Positions 38,284 through 46,976 of a stretch of 64,000 nt of DNA are shown here, piece by piece (position 1 is the stretch's first letter; the number at the start of each line of letters is the position of its first letter). The notes under the pieces are model-generated. The model ran no database searches. It had not been told where the DNA came from and was given only the letters and a program-made list of their open reading frames with translations. The stretch covers positions 992,001-1,056,000 of the forward strand of contig CAVTXH010000002.1 in assembly GCA_963738625.1 (NCBI GenBank), in the 5' to 3' direction. The position numbers were made by a program, and so were the translations under genes. Source of the DNA: UBA7672 sp963738625. GTDB lineage: Bacteria; Pseudomonadota; Alphaproteobacteria; Caulobacterales; Hyphomonadaceae.

Positions 38284-39516
38284 ATGGCGGCGACCACACT
38301 TCTTATCAGCGAACTGGGTTCGCAGGGCGATGGCGTCGCCGAGCACGACGGCCGCAAGGTGTTCGTGCCACTAGCCCTGCCCGGCGAGATAGTCACGGCC
38401 GAGGTGAATGGCGAGCGGGCGAAGCTGATCGACATTGTGACGCCGAGCCCGATCCGCGTGGGCCAGCGATGTTCACACTATGGCGAATGCGGGGGCTGTT
38501 CGCTGCAGCACATGGCGGACGGCGCGTATCTTGAGCTCAAGCGACAGCTCGTGATCTCCGCTCTATCCTTCCAGCGCATCGATGGAGTGGTCGACAACGT
38601 GATCCCCGTGCCGCCGCGCAGCCGTCGGCGGGCGGTGTTCGCCGCTGCGCAGGCGGGCAAGAATGTGGTGATCGGCTTTCACGGACGGCGCAGCCATCAC
38701 ATCGTACCGATGCGCGACTGTGCGGTGGTCACGCCGGGCCTGCTGGCGCTGCTGCCGAAACTGGAGAGGCTGGCTGCAGTTGCAGCGCCGCCGAAGGAGG
38801 CGCTGACCATTATCGCGACCGAGACGACCACCGGGTTCGATGTTGCACTTGCTGGGGTCGCGAGGGGGTTTTCAGCCGATGCCCGCGTGAAACTGGTCCA
38901 CCTTGCGGGCGAGTTGGGCCTTGCGCGTCTGTCGATCAATGGCGAGGCCGCCATGGAACTGATGGCGCCAACGCTGCGCGTCGGATCAGCTTTGCTGACG
39001 CCGCCGCCAGGGGGCTTCCTGCAGGCGTGCGAGCCATCGGAGGCCGCCATGCTGGCGCTGGTCAAGGAAGCCGTCGGCGACGCCAGGAAGATCGTCGACC
39101 TGTTTTCGGGATCGGGGACGTTCTCGCTGCCGCTCGCCTCATCAGCAACCGTGCATGCCGTCGAGAGCGAAGCGGCGGCGCTGGCTGCACTGGATCGAGC
39201 CGCTCGCAAGGCGCAGAACCTCAGGCCGGTGACGACCGAGAAACGCGACCTGTTCCGCAGCCCGTTGACCAAGGATGAGCTGAAGCGGTTCGATGCGGCG
39301 GTAGTCGACCCGCCTCGGGCCGGCGCAGAGGCGCAGACGCGGCAGCTGGCGGACTCGAAAATCAAACGCATCGCGATGGTTTCCTGCAACCCGGGAACGT
39401 TCGCGCGGGATCTGCGGATGCTGATCGATGGCGGTTTTGGAGTGACGCGCATCACGCCGATAGACCAGTTCCTTTGGTCGCCCCATATCGAAGTTGTGGC
39501 GAGCCTGGAGCGCTGA
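38284..39516 (+). CDS. TRAM-domain 23S rRNA (uracil-5-)-methyltransferase, RlmD-like
   Basis: About 410 residues. An N-terminal TRAM domain (ISELGSQGDGVAEHDGRKVFVPLALPGE) leads to the [4Fe-4S] ligands Cys63, Cys69, Cys72 (CSHYGECGGC) and a fourth in MRDCAVV. The methyltransferase core has IVDLFSGSGTFSLPLA, AAVVDPPRAG and the catalytic Cys in MVSCNPGTFARDL. It makes m5U in rRNA. The start is uncertain: 38284 (MAATTLL) gives the conserved N-terminus, but an ATG at 38242 or a TTG at 38212 with AAGGGCG upstream are possible. Its stop overlaps the mntP start. Confidence 0.9.
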   Translation: MAATTLLISELGSQGDGVAEHDGRKVFVPLALPGEIVTAEVNGERAKLIDIVTPSPIRVGQRCSHYGECGGCSLQHMADGAYLELKRQLVISALSFQRIDGVVDNVIPVPPRSRRRAVFAAAQAGKNVVIGFHGRRSHHIVPMRDCAVVTPGLLALLPKLERLAAVAAPPKEALTIIATETTTGFDVALAGVARGFSADARVKLVHLAGELGLARLSINGEAAMELMAPTLRVGSALLTPPPGGFLQACEPSEAAMLALVKEAVGDARKIVDLFSGSGTFSLPLASSATVHAVESEAAALAALDRAARKAQNLRPVTTEKRDLFRSPLTKDELKRFDAAVVDPPRAGAEAQTRQLADSKIKRIAMVSCNPGTFARDLRMLIDGGFGVTRITPIDQFLWSPHIEVVASLER

Positions 39517-40091
39517 TGCCTGTTTCCTTGATCCTGCTGGCTCTCGGGCTCTCGGCGGACGCGTTCGCCGTGGCGATCGGCCAGGGCGCAGCGGCGCCCG
39601 CGCGACCGCTGCGCACGGCGCTCGCAGTCGGACTGGCGTTCGGCGCAGCGCAGGCGATAGCGCCGCTGATCGGCTGGTCGCTCGGCTACTGGTTCGCATC
39701 GCTGATCGAAAGCTTCGACCACTGGATCGCCTTCGGGCTTTTGGGCCTGGTTGGAGCGAAGATGATCTGGGAAGGCGCTCGCGGCGATCCGCCTGGAAAG
39801 GAGAGCGACCCAGGCAAGGAACAGATCGCCGGACCCTGGGCGCTCGCCATGCTGGCCGTCGCCACCAGCATCGATGCCGTGGCCGCCGGCATTACGCTGC
39901 CGACGCTGGGCGCGCCCATACTGATCAGCATCGCAATGATTGGCGGGGTGACATTCGCCCTGTCCTTCGCGGGCGTGTGGATCGGGCGAGCAGGATCACG
40001 CGCCATTGGGTCGAACGCGGAGATCATCGGCGGGGCGATCCTGATCGTCATCGGGGCGAAAGTGCTGTTCGACCATCACGCCTTCGGCTGA
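39516..40091 (+). CDS. mntP: manganese efflux pump MntP
   Basis: A 191-residue protein with six predicted membrane helices and the duplicated MntP signatures LSADAFAVAIGQG and TSIDAVAAGITLPT, whose acidic residues bind Mn(II). It exports excess manganese. Its ATG overlaps the upstream TGA by one base, so it is translated by coupling; this leaves no room for the yybP-ykoY riboswitch that often controls mntP. Confidence 0.93.
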   Translation: MPVSLILLALGLSADAFAVAIGQGAAAPARPLRTALAVGLAFGAAQAIAPLIGWSLGYWFASLIESFDHWIAFGLLGLVGAKMIWEGARGDPPGKESDPGKEQIAGPWALAMLAVATSIDAVAAGITLPTLGAPILISIAMIGGVTFALSFAGVWIGRAGSRAIGSNAEIIGGAILIVIGAKVLFDHHAFG

Positions 40092-40130
40092 GCGTTGCTC
40101 CTTCCCGGCGCCGCTGCTACCTGCGGCGCG

Positions 40131-42578
40131 ATGCTTCCGAAATCCGACCTGCCCATCGAGGATGTGATTCCGCAGATCCTGAGCGCACTGCGGGAACATG
40201 CGCGTCTGGTGATCTCCGCCCCGCCGGGCGCCGGCAAGACGACGCGCGTGCCGCTCGCCCTGCTGGATGAAGCGTGGCCAGCGGGGCGCAAGCTGATCCT
40301 GGTCGAGCCGCGCCGGATTGCAGCACGGGCGGCGGCGGAGCGGATGGCGGCGACGCTGGGGGAGAAGGTAAGCCAAACGATCGGCCTTCGTTCACGCCTC
40401 GACGTGCGGACCTCGAAGGAATCCCGCATCGAGGTTGTCACCGAAGGCGTCTTTAGCCGGATGATCCTGTCGGATCCGTCGCTGGAAGGCGTGGCGGCCG
40501 TGCTGTTCGACGAATTCCATGAGCGCTCGCTGGACGCGGACGAGGGGCTGGCGTTCGCGCTCGATGCGCAAAGCGTTTTGCGCGAGGATCTGCGGATCGT
40601 GCTGATGTCGGCCACCCTGCCCGGCAACCTGACGCAGGACTTCTTCGAAGCGCCGGTGGTCGAGAGCCTCGGCCGGGCGCACCCGGTGGAGACGCGCTAT
40701 CTCGGCTACGACGCCAAGCTGCGGATGGAAGACCAGGTTGCGGCGGCGATCCGGCAGGCGTTGCGCGAGGAGGCAGGGTCGATCCTCGCTTTCCTTCCGG
40801 GCGTTGCCGAAATCCAGCGCACCGCGGATCGCATCGGACCGGTAGCGGACAATGTGCAGATCGATCCGCTCTATGGCGCACTGTCGCCGCAGGAGCAGAA
40901 CGCGGCCATCTCGCCGGCGCCCAAGGGCATGCGCAAGGTCGTGCTGGCTACAGATATCGCCGAGAGCGCACTGACCATCGAGGGCGTGCGCGTGGTCGTG
41001 GATTCTGGCTTTGCGCGTGTGCCGCGCTTTGATCCATCGCTCAGCGCGTCGCGGCTAGAGACGGTGCGGCTGGCGGTGGCGAACGCGGACCAGCGGCGCG
41101 GACGGGCAGGACGCACAGGTCCCGGCATCTGCTATCGCTTGTGGCGGGAAGCGGAGATGCGCGGCTTTGCGGCGTCGCCCTCACCCGAGATCGACAATGC
41201 CGATCTTACCGGACTGGCGCTGGACATGGCGCGCTGGGGCGCGAAGTCGCCCGCCGACCTGCGCTGGCTGAACCCGCCACGCGAAGCGGCATGGCGGCAT
41301 GCGCGCAGCGTCCTGCTTTCCGGCGGCGCAATGACCGCGGATGGAGAACTTACTCCGCTCGGCAGACGCCTCGGAGATCTTGCGCTGCCGCCGCGTCTTG
41401 CGTTGATGGTGTTGCGCGCCTCCGAACAAGGCGATGCACAGCTCGCGGCTGATATCGCAGCGCTGATGAGCGAGCGCGATCTAGGCGGACGCTCGGTCGA
41501 TGTCGACGAGCGGCTTTCGCGTTTTCGGTTGGACAACGGACAGCGCGGAAAGGCGATGCGAGATCTCGCCAGGCGTTGGGCGAAAAGCGCAGGCAGCGGC
41601 GAAGCTTCAGGAGCATCGGCGGGGGCCATACTCGCGCTGGCGTTTCCCGAACGCATCGCCAGAGCGAGGGGCGGCGCGCCGGGGCGCTTTCTACTGGCCG
41701 GCGGGCGCGGGGCGATGCTGGATGAGACCGATCCGCTAGCGCGCGAGCGATGGCTGGCGGTCGCCGATTTGACCGGAGCGGGCCCCGACCTGCGCATCAC
41801 CCTCGCCGCACGCCTGTCCGAGGAGGACGCGCTCGATCTTGGCGGCGTCGAAACAAAGGAAGAGGCGCGCTACGACCACGCGACGCGAAAAGTAAGAGCA
41901 AGACGCACGCGGCGGATGGGCGCGATCGTACTTGAGGAGACGCCGCTGCCCTCCCCCTCGCCGGAACTGGTGCGGGAGGGGTTGCTGCAGGCTGTGCGCG
42001 AAGGCGGCTTCGGAATCCTGCCCCAGGCAGCTCCGCTCGAATCGCTGATCGCGCGGGTGAACGTGCTTGGCGCAACGATCGGACCGCCATGGCCGACCGA
42101 TTTCCGCCTGATCTTGGGTGAACGACTCAAAGATTGGCTTGCTCCGGTGCTGGATGGCGTCTCGTCGCTGGATTCCCCCGATGGGCAGACGCTGGCGCAT
42201 GCCGCTGCATCACTGCTGGATTGGTCCCTGCCACGCGATCTCGATCGTCTTGCGCCGCTAGCCTGGACAACGCCCGCTGGCCGCAGGGTGGAAATCGACT
42301 ACATGGCTGAAGGAGGACCACGAGCCGAGTGCAAGGTTCAGGAGGTTTTCGGAACCGTCACGCACCCCATGGTCGGCGATGGGAGAATCGCGCTGACGCT
42401 TGCGCTTCTCTCGCCGGCTCAAAGACCCGTTGCGGTAACGAAAGATCTTCCGGCCTTCTGGCGCGGCGGCTATCATGACATGCGCAAGGACATGAAGGGC
42501 CGTTATCCGAAACACGACTGGCCGGATGATCCAGCCGCCGCATCTCCGACCAGCCGCGCAAAGCCACGACAGCGGTAA
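40131..42578 (+). CDS. hrpB: ATP-dependent helicase HrpB
   Basis: An 815-residue DEAH-type helicase. Walker A SAPPGAGKTT (residues 29-38), DEFHER box, SATLPG, and motif VI QRRGRAGRTGPG are all in order. The C-terminal ~300 residues match the HrpB-specific region (LPSPSPELVREGLL, PKHDWPDDP). The cellular role is poorly known. The start at 40131 (MLPKSD) is preferred to an in-frame TTG 36 nt earlier. It lies 39 nt after mntP and may be in the same transcript. Confidence 0.93.
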   Translation: MLPKSDLPIEDVIPQILSALREHARLVISAPPGAGKTTRVPLALLDEAWPAGRKLILVEPRRIAARAAAERMAATLGEKVSQTIGLRSRLDVRTSKESRIEVVTEGVFSRMILSDPSLEGVAAVLFDEFHERSLDADEGLAFALDAQSVLREDLRIVLMSATLPGNLTQDFFEAPVVESLGRAHPVETRYLGYDAKLRMEDQVAAAIRQALREEAGSILAFLPGVAEIQRTADRIGPVADNVQIDPLYGALSPQEQNAAISPAPKGMRKVVLATDIAESALTIEGVRVVVDSGFARVPRFDPSLSASRLETVRLAVANADQRRGRAGRTGPGICYRLWREAEMRGFAASPSPEIDNADLTGLALDMARWGAKSPADLRWLNPPREAAWRHARSVLLSGGAMTADGELTPLGRRLGDLALPPRLALMVLRASEQGDAQLAADIAALMSERDLGGRSVDVDERLSRFRLDNGQRGKAMRDLARRWAKSAGSGEASGASAGAILALAFPERIARARGGAPGRFLLAGGRGAMLDETDPLARERWLAVADLTGAGPDLRITLAARLSEEDALDLGGVETKEEARYDHATRKVRARRTRRMGAIVLEETPLPSPSPELVREGLLQAVREGGFGILPQAAPLESLIARVNVLGATIGPPWPTDFRLILGERLKDWLAPVLDGVSSLDSPDGQTLAHAAASLLDWSLPRDLDRLAPLAWTTPAGRRVEIDYMAEGGPRAECKVQEVFGTVTHPMVGDGRIALTLALLSPAQRPVAVTKDLPAFWRGGYHDMRKDMKGRYPKHDWPDDPAAASPTSRAKPRQR

Positions 42579-42894
42579 CAGGCAAGACCCGTTCGGAATA
42601 TGGCATCCATAGCGGCGTTTTGAGGTTGGTTTTGCATACCGGCGACTCAAATCGTGGACGTGCGTGTCTTGCCGCCCCCCCAAACCCCTTGCGTGTATGC
42701 GGTAAAAAATCAGCGTGGCTTTGAAGTCGATTCAGTAGAAATCTTGGCCGTCCACTCAACAACGCTGTTGACGGCCCGTGGCGCAAACCGCAGTTTCGGA
42801 CGCGCGCGTAAGGCTAAGAGCCAACACGCGTCGGCGCCGTCACAATAAAAACAGCGCGCCGCGGGAGCTTACATCCACAGGGAGGTAGCGTCGC
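42579..42894 (+). promoter_or_regulatory. leader of TonB receptor 2 with a LacI-like operator
   Basis: The 316-nt gap holds no gene. At 42756-42771 lies TCAACA-ACGC-TGTTGA, a perfect 6-bp inverted repeat around a CG-containing centre, 123 nt before the receptor start. It resembles operators of LacI-family sugar regulators that control TonB receptors. No such regulator is encoded nearby. Confidence 0.4.
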
Positions 42895-45669
42895 ATGGCG
42901 CACATGAAACGTTTTCCGATTGTGAGCCTTTTGGCTCTAAGCATGGCCCTTCCTGCAATTGCGCAGGTAGAGCCGGCGCAGCCGACGCCGCAGGCGGAAC
43001 CACAAGCGGAACCACAAGCAGAACAACAGGATCCGGATCGCGATATCGTCGTGGTGACTGCGCAGAAGCGCGAAGAAACGGTGCAGGATATCGCTCTCGC
43101 CGTTACAGCCATCACCGACACGATGCGCGATGAGCTCGGCCTTACGACGGTGCAGGACTACACGAATTTCGCTCCCGGTCTCACCTACTCGGCCGCCAAC
43201 GACCGAATCGGGATGAGGGGCGTGACCCGCAACTCGAACAACTTCGGCATCCGCTCCGGCATCTCGAACTATGTCGATGGCGTGTACTTCTCGAGCTCGA
43301 TCCCCGGCAGCCGCGAACCGATCTTCGTCGACCGGGTCGAAGTTGTTCGCGGGCCGCAGGGCACTCTGTACGGTCGCGACGCCATCGGCGGTGCGCTGAA
43401 CGTCATCAGCAAGCGCCCAACCAATGAGTTCGAAGGCCAGTTCAACATCGGCGCCGGCAACTTCAACACGATGAAGGTCGAGGGCACCGCGTCAGGCCCG
43501 ATCAACGATTGGCTGCGCTATCGCGTCAGCGGCAACCGGTCATCGACGGATGAAGGCTATTTCGACAACGTCGCGACGGGGGACACGGAAGGCGGCCGGA
43601 GCAACTCGTACTTCCTCGAAGGCCAGCTCGAAGGAAACATCGGCGAGACATTCGAGTGGTGGCTTCGCGCTTCCACGCTGTCATGGGACAAGCTCGGTCT
43701 GCCAGGCGGCCGCACCGACGCGGGCAGTTCAGCACCGGCAGACACGCGTCTCGCGCCTCCCGGAGCCACGCTGCCCAACGCGGCGTTTGGCTATGTAGCG
43801 CCCGGTTCAACTCAAGTCGGCTCGTTCAGGGGAAATCCCACGGTCAACGACCGCTGGGCCTTCAACGCGGACACAATTGCCGAGGCATCGCTGCCGCAGG
43901 AGCAGGAATACGCGCTGGAGTCCATCTATCACGGCCCCGGCTTCGACGTGAAATACCTCGGCGGCTACGTCTATTATAAATACAACCTGACCCAGGAGAA
44001 TGACGGCACTCCGGTGACCGGCATTCCGATCGGCGCGGGTGGGTCCCTGGTGAATCCCAAGGCGGAGTCGGACTACACTGAAAACCGCGGCTGGTTCTCC
44101 AACGAGATCAACGTTCTCTCGACTTACGATGGTCCGATCCAATGGATCGCCGGCATCTACCAGTACCAGGAGAACTACACGCAGAAGGCCTACTCGTTCC
44201 TGGTCGACAGGCCGGCGCTTCTTTCCCCGCTGCTGTCGAATCGCGTCACCACCGCTCCGGGGGGCATCCCGGGAGTATTGGCTGCGCATGGCGTGACGGG
44301 GACAGTCGGGGCGCCGATCATCGGCGTTCCAGGATATGCAAACAGCGCCCTGCGGACCTACACGAACAACCAGGGCTTGAATTCGGCCTATGGCGCGTTC
44401 TTGCAGTCTGACTGGCAGGTAAATGACGAGTTCAAACTGACCGGCGGCGTCCGCTATTCGCTCGATAACGCAAAGACGACAGAATATGGCCGCCTGATCT
44501 GCTATTTCGTTTGCGGAGGAACGGCTCTCGATATCACCAACAACGTGTGGTCGGGCGTGAACTTCCCGAACGGTCCCGGCACGGCGCCAAACTTCAACAC
44601 GCCGGTCGCCGCGCCAGGCATACTCAACGCGACAGCCGCAAACGGATTCACCGGAGCGTTCACGGACGCCAACGGAGATCGCGTTCGCCTGATGGCGGAC
44701 GAGTGGAGCGCCGTCACCGGCGTGCTGGGCGTCGACTGGACGCCGGATGACGACACGCTGATCTACGCCAGGTACAATCGCGGCTATAAATCAGGCGGCT
44801 TCGGCGCCGCGACCGTCGGCACCAACTTCACGCCGCTTCCGCGCGTGGACAAGGAATTGCTGGACGCCTATGAGGTCGGCTTCAAGCGCGAGTGGCTAGC
44901 CTGGAACCTCACCACCAACATCGCCGCCTTCCTCTATGACTACGAGGGTTATCAGGTTCCGAACGTGGTCGTTCCCGATGTCGGCCCGGCATTTTCGGCA
45001 TTCGTAAACCTGCCGGAAGTAACGACGACAGGCATCGAGGTCGAGACGATCTGGGAGCCGATCGACAATCTGCGCATCCTGGCCAACTACGCCTATCTGA
45101 ACCCGGAAATCGGCGACTCGCAGTCTCTGGTGGATTCTCTCGATCCAGCGGCCTTGGCGCAGAGCGCCAATCCGCAGGGACCTGGCAGCGTCAGCGGCCA
45201 GGGTCAGAACCTGAACGGCAACATCCTGCCATTCTCGCCGAAGAACAAAGCGTCGGTGAACGCAAGCTACACGCTGGAGCACGAAGATGGCTCTTCGACC
45301 ATCGGTTCGCTCAGCTACTACTGGCAGGACATCAGCTATAGCTCGATCTTCAACCGGAGCTATTCGAAAACTCCGTCCTGGGATCAGGTGGATGCGCGGC
45401 TTCTGTGGAACGACGCGGATGGACGCTTCACGTTCATCCTGTTCGCAAAGAACCTGCTCGACGAGCTGCAGTGGGATTCACGGGGCTCCGCCCTCCGCCG
45501 CGGCAATGCGACCGGTGCGCCGACCGCTTGCGGCAGCACCGCGGCGACCTCGGTCACGCACCTAGGCGTGGGCAACGCAAACGGCCTGCTCGCTCAGTCG
45601 TGCTTCGCCACCACGGACACCTATCGTCCGCCTCGGACCTACGGCGTCGAACTGCAATTCCACTTCTAG
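42895..45669 (+). CDS. TonB-dependent outer-membrane receptor 2
   Basis: A 924-residue receptor. The signal peptide ends near AIAQ (residue 24); an unusual linker of PQAE units (12-nt DNA repeats, about residues 32-43) precedes the TonB box DIVVVTAQKREE. The plug has VEVVRGPQGTLYGRDAIGGALNVISKRP, and the barrel ends ELQFHF. This PQGTLYG type belongs to the very large group of receptors in oligotrophic alphaproteobacteria that import diverse organic ligands. It is monocistronic, with two tandem terminators behind it. Confidence 0.93.
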   Translation: MAHMKRFPIVSLLALSMALPAIAQVEPAQPTPQAEPQAEPQAEQQDPDRDIVVVTAQKREETVQDIALAVTAITDTMRDELGLTTVQDYTNFAPGLTYSAANDRIGMRGVTRNSNNFGIRSGISNYVDGVYFSSSIPGSREPIFVDRVEVVRGPQGTLYGRDAIGGALNVISKRPTNEFEGQFNIGAGNFNTMKVEGTASGPINDWLRYRVSGNRSSTDEGYFDNVATGDTEGGRSNSYFLEGQLEGNIGETFEWWLRASTLSWDKLGLPGGRTDAGSSAPADTRLAPPGATLPNAAFGYVAPGSTQVGSFRGNPTVNDRWAFNADTIAEASLPQEQEYALESIYHGPGFDVKYLGGYVYYKYNLTQENDGTPVTGIPIGAGGSLVNPKAESDYTENRGWFSNEINVLSTYDGPIQWIAGIYQYQENYTQKAYSFLVDRPALLSPLLSNRVTTAPGGIPGVLAAHGVTGTVGAPIIGVPGYANSALRTYTNNQGLNSAYGAFLQSDWQVNDEFKLTGGVRYSLDNAKTTEYGRLICYFVCGGTALDITNNVWSGVNFPNGPGTAPNFNTPVAAPGILNATAANGFTGAFTDANGDRVRLMADEWSAVTGVLGVDWTPDDDTLIYARYNRGYKSGGFGAATVGTNFTPLPRVDKELLDAYEVGFKREWLAWNLTTNIAAFLYDYEGYQVPNVVVPDVGPAFSAFVNLPEVTTTGIEVETIWEPIDNLRILANYAYLNPEIGDSQSLVDSLDPAALAQSANPQGPGSVSGQGQNLNGNILPFSPKNKASVNASYTLEHEDGSSTIGSLSYYWQDISYSSIFNRSYSKTPSWDQVDARLLWNDADGRFTFILFAKNLLDELQWDSRGSALRRGNATGAPTACGSTAATSVTHLGVGNANGLLAQSCFATTDTYRPPRTYGVELQFHF

Positions 45670-45677
45670 ACCTATCT

Positions 45678-45706
45678 GGCGCGGTCTTCGGACCGCGCCT
45701 TCTTTT
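45678..45706 (+). terminator. Rho-independent terminator 1 of TonB receptor 2
   Basis: Perfect 9-bp stem GGCGCGGTC/GACCGCGCC closed by a stable TTCG tetraloop and followed by TTCTTTT. It begins 9 nt after the stop codon. Confidence 0.92.
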
Positions 45707-45719
45707 CCCTGAGGACATT

Positions 45720-45752
45720 GGGCGCCGCCTCAAGCGGCGCCCTTCTTTTTTT
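45720..45752 (+). terminator. Rho-independent terminator 2
   Basis: A second perfect 9-bp stem GGGCGCCGC/GCGGCGCCC with loop CTCAA and a strong TTCTTTTTTT tail, just behind the first. Between here and 46018 no convincing gene or motif is seen. Confidence 0.92.
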
Positions 45753-46018
45753 GCAATCGTGGCGACGATATCAGCCCGGCGACGCTCGAAACGCGACGCG
45801 CTGCTGGCCGCCGAAGCATCCCGTTACGGTCCGCCCAGCGTGTCGGAGCGGGAGTTTTTTGCGCGAGCACCCGCTGCATTCCGATGCCGCCATCCCCGGG
45901 TGAGACCCAAAAAGCAACCATTCTGCCCCATTTGCAAACAGCCCAGAGGCGAAAGGTACTCGCCTGTTTGTTCACCAATTAACGAAAAAGTCAGGTTGTT
46001 GGCCTGAGCCTTGCTCCA

Positions 46019-46035
46019 ATGGTTCTTGGAACCAT
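46019..46035 (+). promoter_or_regulatory. inverted repeat before a small gene
   Basis: Perfect 7-bp arms ATGGTTC and GAACCAT around TTG, 5 nt before the start codon; another repeat TCAGG/CCTGA lies at 45991-46007. They could be an operator or a translational hairpin. Confidence 0.4.
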
Positions 46036-46040
46036 CAGGG

Positions 46041-46289
46041 ATGGACCCGATGACTGCCTATGAGCAGCTTGCGCGTCGCTACTGCGCTCTCCTCGGCGAA
46101 GACGCCGACGATCGTATCGACGGCGTGCCCGTATGGCGGATCGCCATGGCGGACCTCGAAGCAGCGATGAACGCCCTCGACACGTTTGGCCTCGAAGTCA
46201 GAACGACCTTTCACGAAATCGCCGAGACGACTAACACGCCGCGGCCGACGCTCTCCGGGCTGATCCCGCGCCTTCGCCGCGTCGCCTGA
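46041..46289 (+). CDS. small uncharacterised protein
   Basis: About 82 residues (start at 46041, or 46050 with GGA spacing). It is acidic and helical at the start (MTAYEQLARRYCALLGEDADD), with a C-terminal HEIAETTNTPRPTLSGLIPRL that vaguely resembles a helix-turn-helix. It is not recognised. Codon use is typical of the window, and two inverted repeats lie upstream. Confidence 0.45.
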   Translation: MDPMTAYEQLARRYCALLGEDADDRIDGVPVWRIAMADLEAAMNALDTFGLEVRTTFHEIAETTNTPRPTLSGLIPRLRRVA

Positions 46290-46310
46290 TCCGCCGCTGC
46301 CCGCTGTGCG

Positions 46311-46331
46311 GTGTGGGCGAGCGTGCTAACA
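46311..46331 (+). repeat. 21-bp leader repeat, copy 1
   Basis: G-T-GTGG-GCGAGCGTGCTAACA, ending 7 nt before the ATG at 46339. It matches copy 2 at 46573-46593 in 19 of 21 positions. GTGCTAACA resembles an alphaproteobacterial -10 element, so the following mRNAs may have almost no leader. Confidence 0.55.
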
Positions 46332-46338
46332 AAAGCGC

Positions 46339-46566
46339 ATGCCGAGGCCTCTTAAGCAGCTTCTCCTTGCAGCGATTTTGGCGTTCGCATTCTTAGTTTC
46401 AATTGGCCTATTCACTGGAGTTCTCGGCCTTCTGGGCGGCGCCTCCACATCGGAAGTCTTTGGCGGACTTGCGACAATGTGGGTCACGTATCTCGGATAC
46501 TTTGCGGTCGGCACCATTCTGATTTGGCTCCTCCTACTAGTTGGTCTTTTCTCGAAGAGCCCATAG
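46339..46566 (+). CDS. small two-helix membrane protein
   Basis: 75 residues with two hydrophobic stretches (about 8-33 and 46-71) and a short basic N-terminus (MPRPLKQ). No family is recognised. It has no Shine-Dalgarno sequence, but the same 21-bp element precedes it and the RyR-domain gene downstream, so the two may be co-regulated. Confidence 0.5.
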   Translation: MPRPLKQLLLAAILAFAFLVSIGLFTGVLGLLGGASTSEVFGGLATMWVTYLGYFAVGTILIWLLLLVGLFSKSP

Positions 46567-46572
46567 TGAATG

Positions 46573-46593
46573 GCGTGAGCGAGCGTGCTAACA
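46573..46593 (+). repeat. 21-bp leader repeat, copy 2
   Basis: Second copy of the GCGAGCGTGCTAACA-containing element, 6 nt before the ATG of the RyR-domain gene at 46600. Confidence 0.55.
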
Positions 46594-46599
46594 GGCGGC

Positions 46600-46968
46600 A
46601 TGTCCGAGGTAGATGATTCAGCGCTCTGGAAAATCGCACGCGTGATGCACGAGGCGGTTCGCGCCTGGCAGAAGGCGAATGACCAGCCGGCTGCGCCGTC
46701 ATGGTCGCGCGCGCCGAAATGGATGCGCGAGGCCTCGCGCGAGGCCGTGATCTGGCGGCTCAACAATCCGAAGGCGGCGGCGTCCGCACAGCACGATCAG
46801 TGGCTGGCGCAGAAGAAGGAAGCCGGCTGGAAATACGGGAAGACCAAGAACGGAACGAAGAAGACGCATCCGCTGATGCTGCCCTACGACGACCTGCCGG
46901 AGGTCGAGCGGCGGAAAGACGCGCTGGTGGGCGCGCTGATCGATTCGCTCGCGAAGCCGCTGAAGTGA
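46600..46968 (+). CDS. RyR-domain protein
   Basis: A 122-residue protein made almost entirely of one RyR (ryanodine-receptor repeat) domain: IARVMHEAVRAWQKAN, PSWSRAPKWMREASREAVIWRLNNP, DQWLAQKKEAGWKYG, HPLMLPYDDLPEVERRKDALVGALI. Bacterial RyR domains are poorly understood and may bind nucleotides or small ligands. The start at 46600 is preceded by the 21-bp repeat and GGCGG. It is convergent with the CoA-transferase gene, the stops being 8 nt apart. Confidence 0.85.
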   Translation: MSEVDDSALWKIARVMHEAVRAWQKANDQPAAPSWSRAPKWMREASREAVIWRLNNPKAAASAQHDQWLAQKKEAGWKYGKTKNGTKKTHPLMLPYDDLPEVERRKDALVGALIDSLAKPLK

Positions 46969-46976
46969 TCGGCTGA

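Noticed and set aside
39474..39515. yybP-ykoY manganese riboswitch before mntP
   Set aside because: The start codon overlaps the upstream stop and the region is coding, so there is no leader to form it.
39686..40051. Frames opposite mntP
   Set aside because: Shadows of a clear membrane-protein gene.
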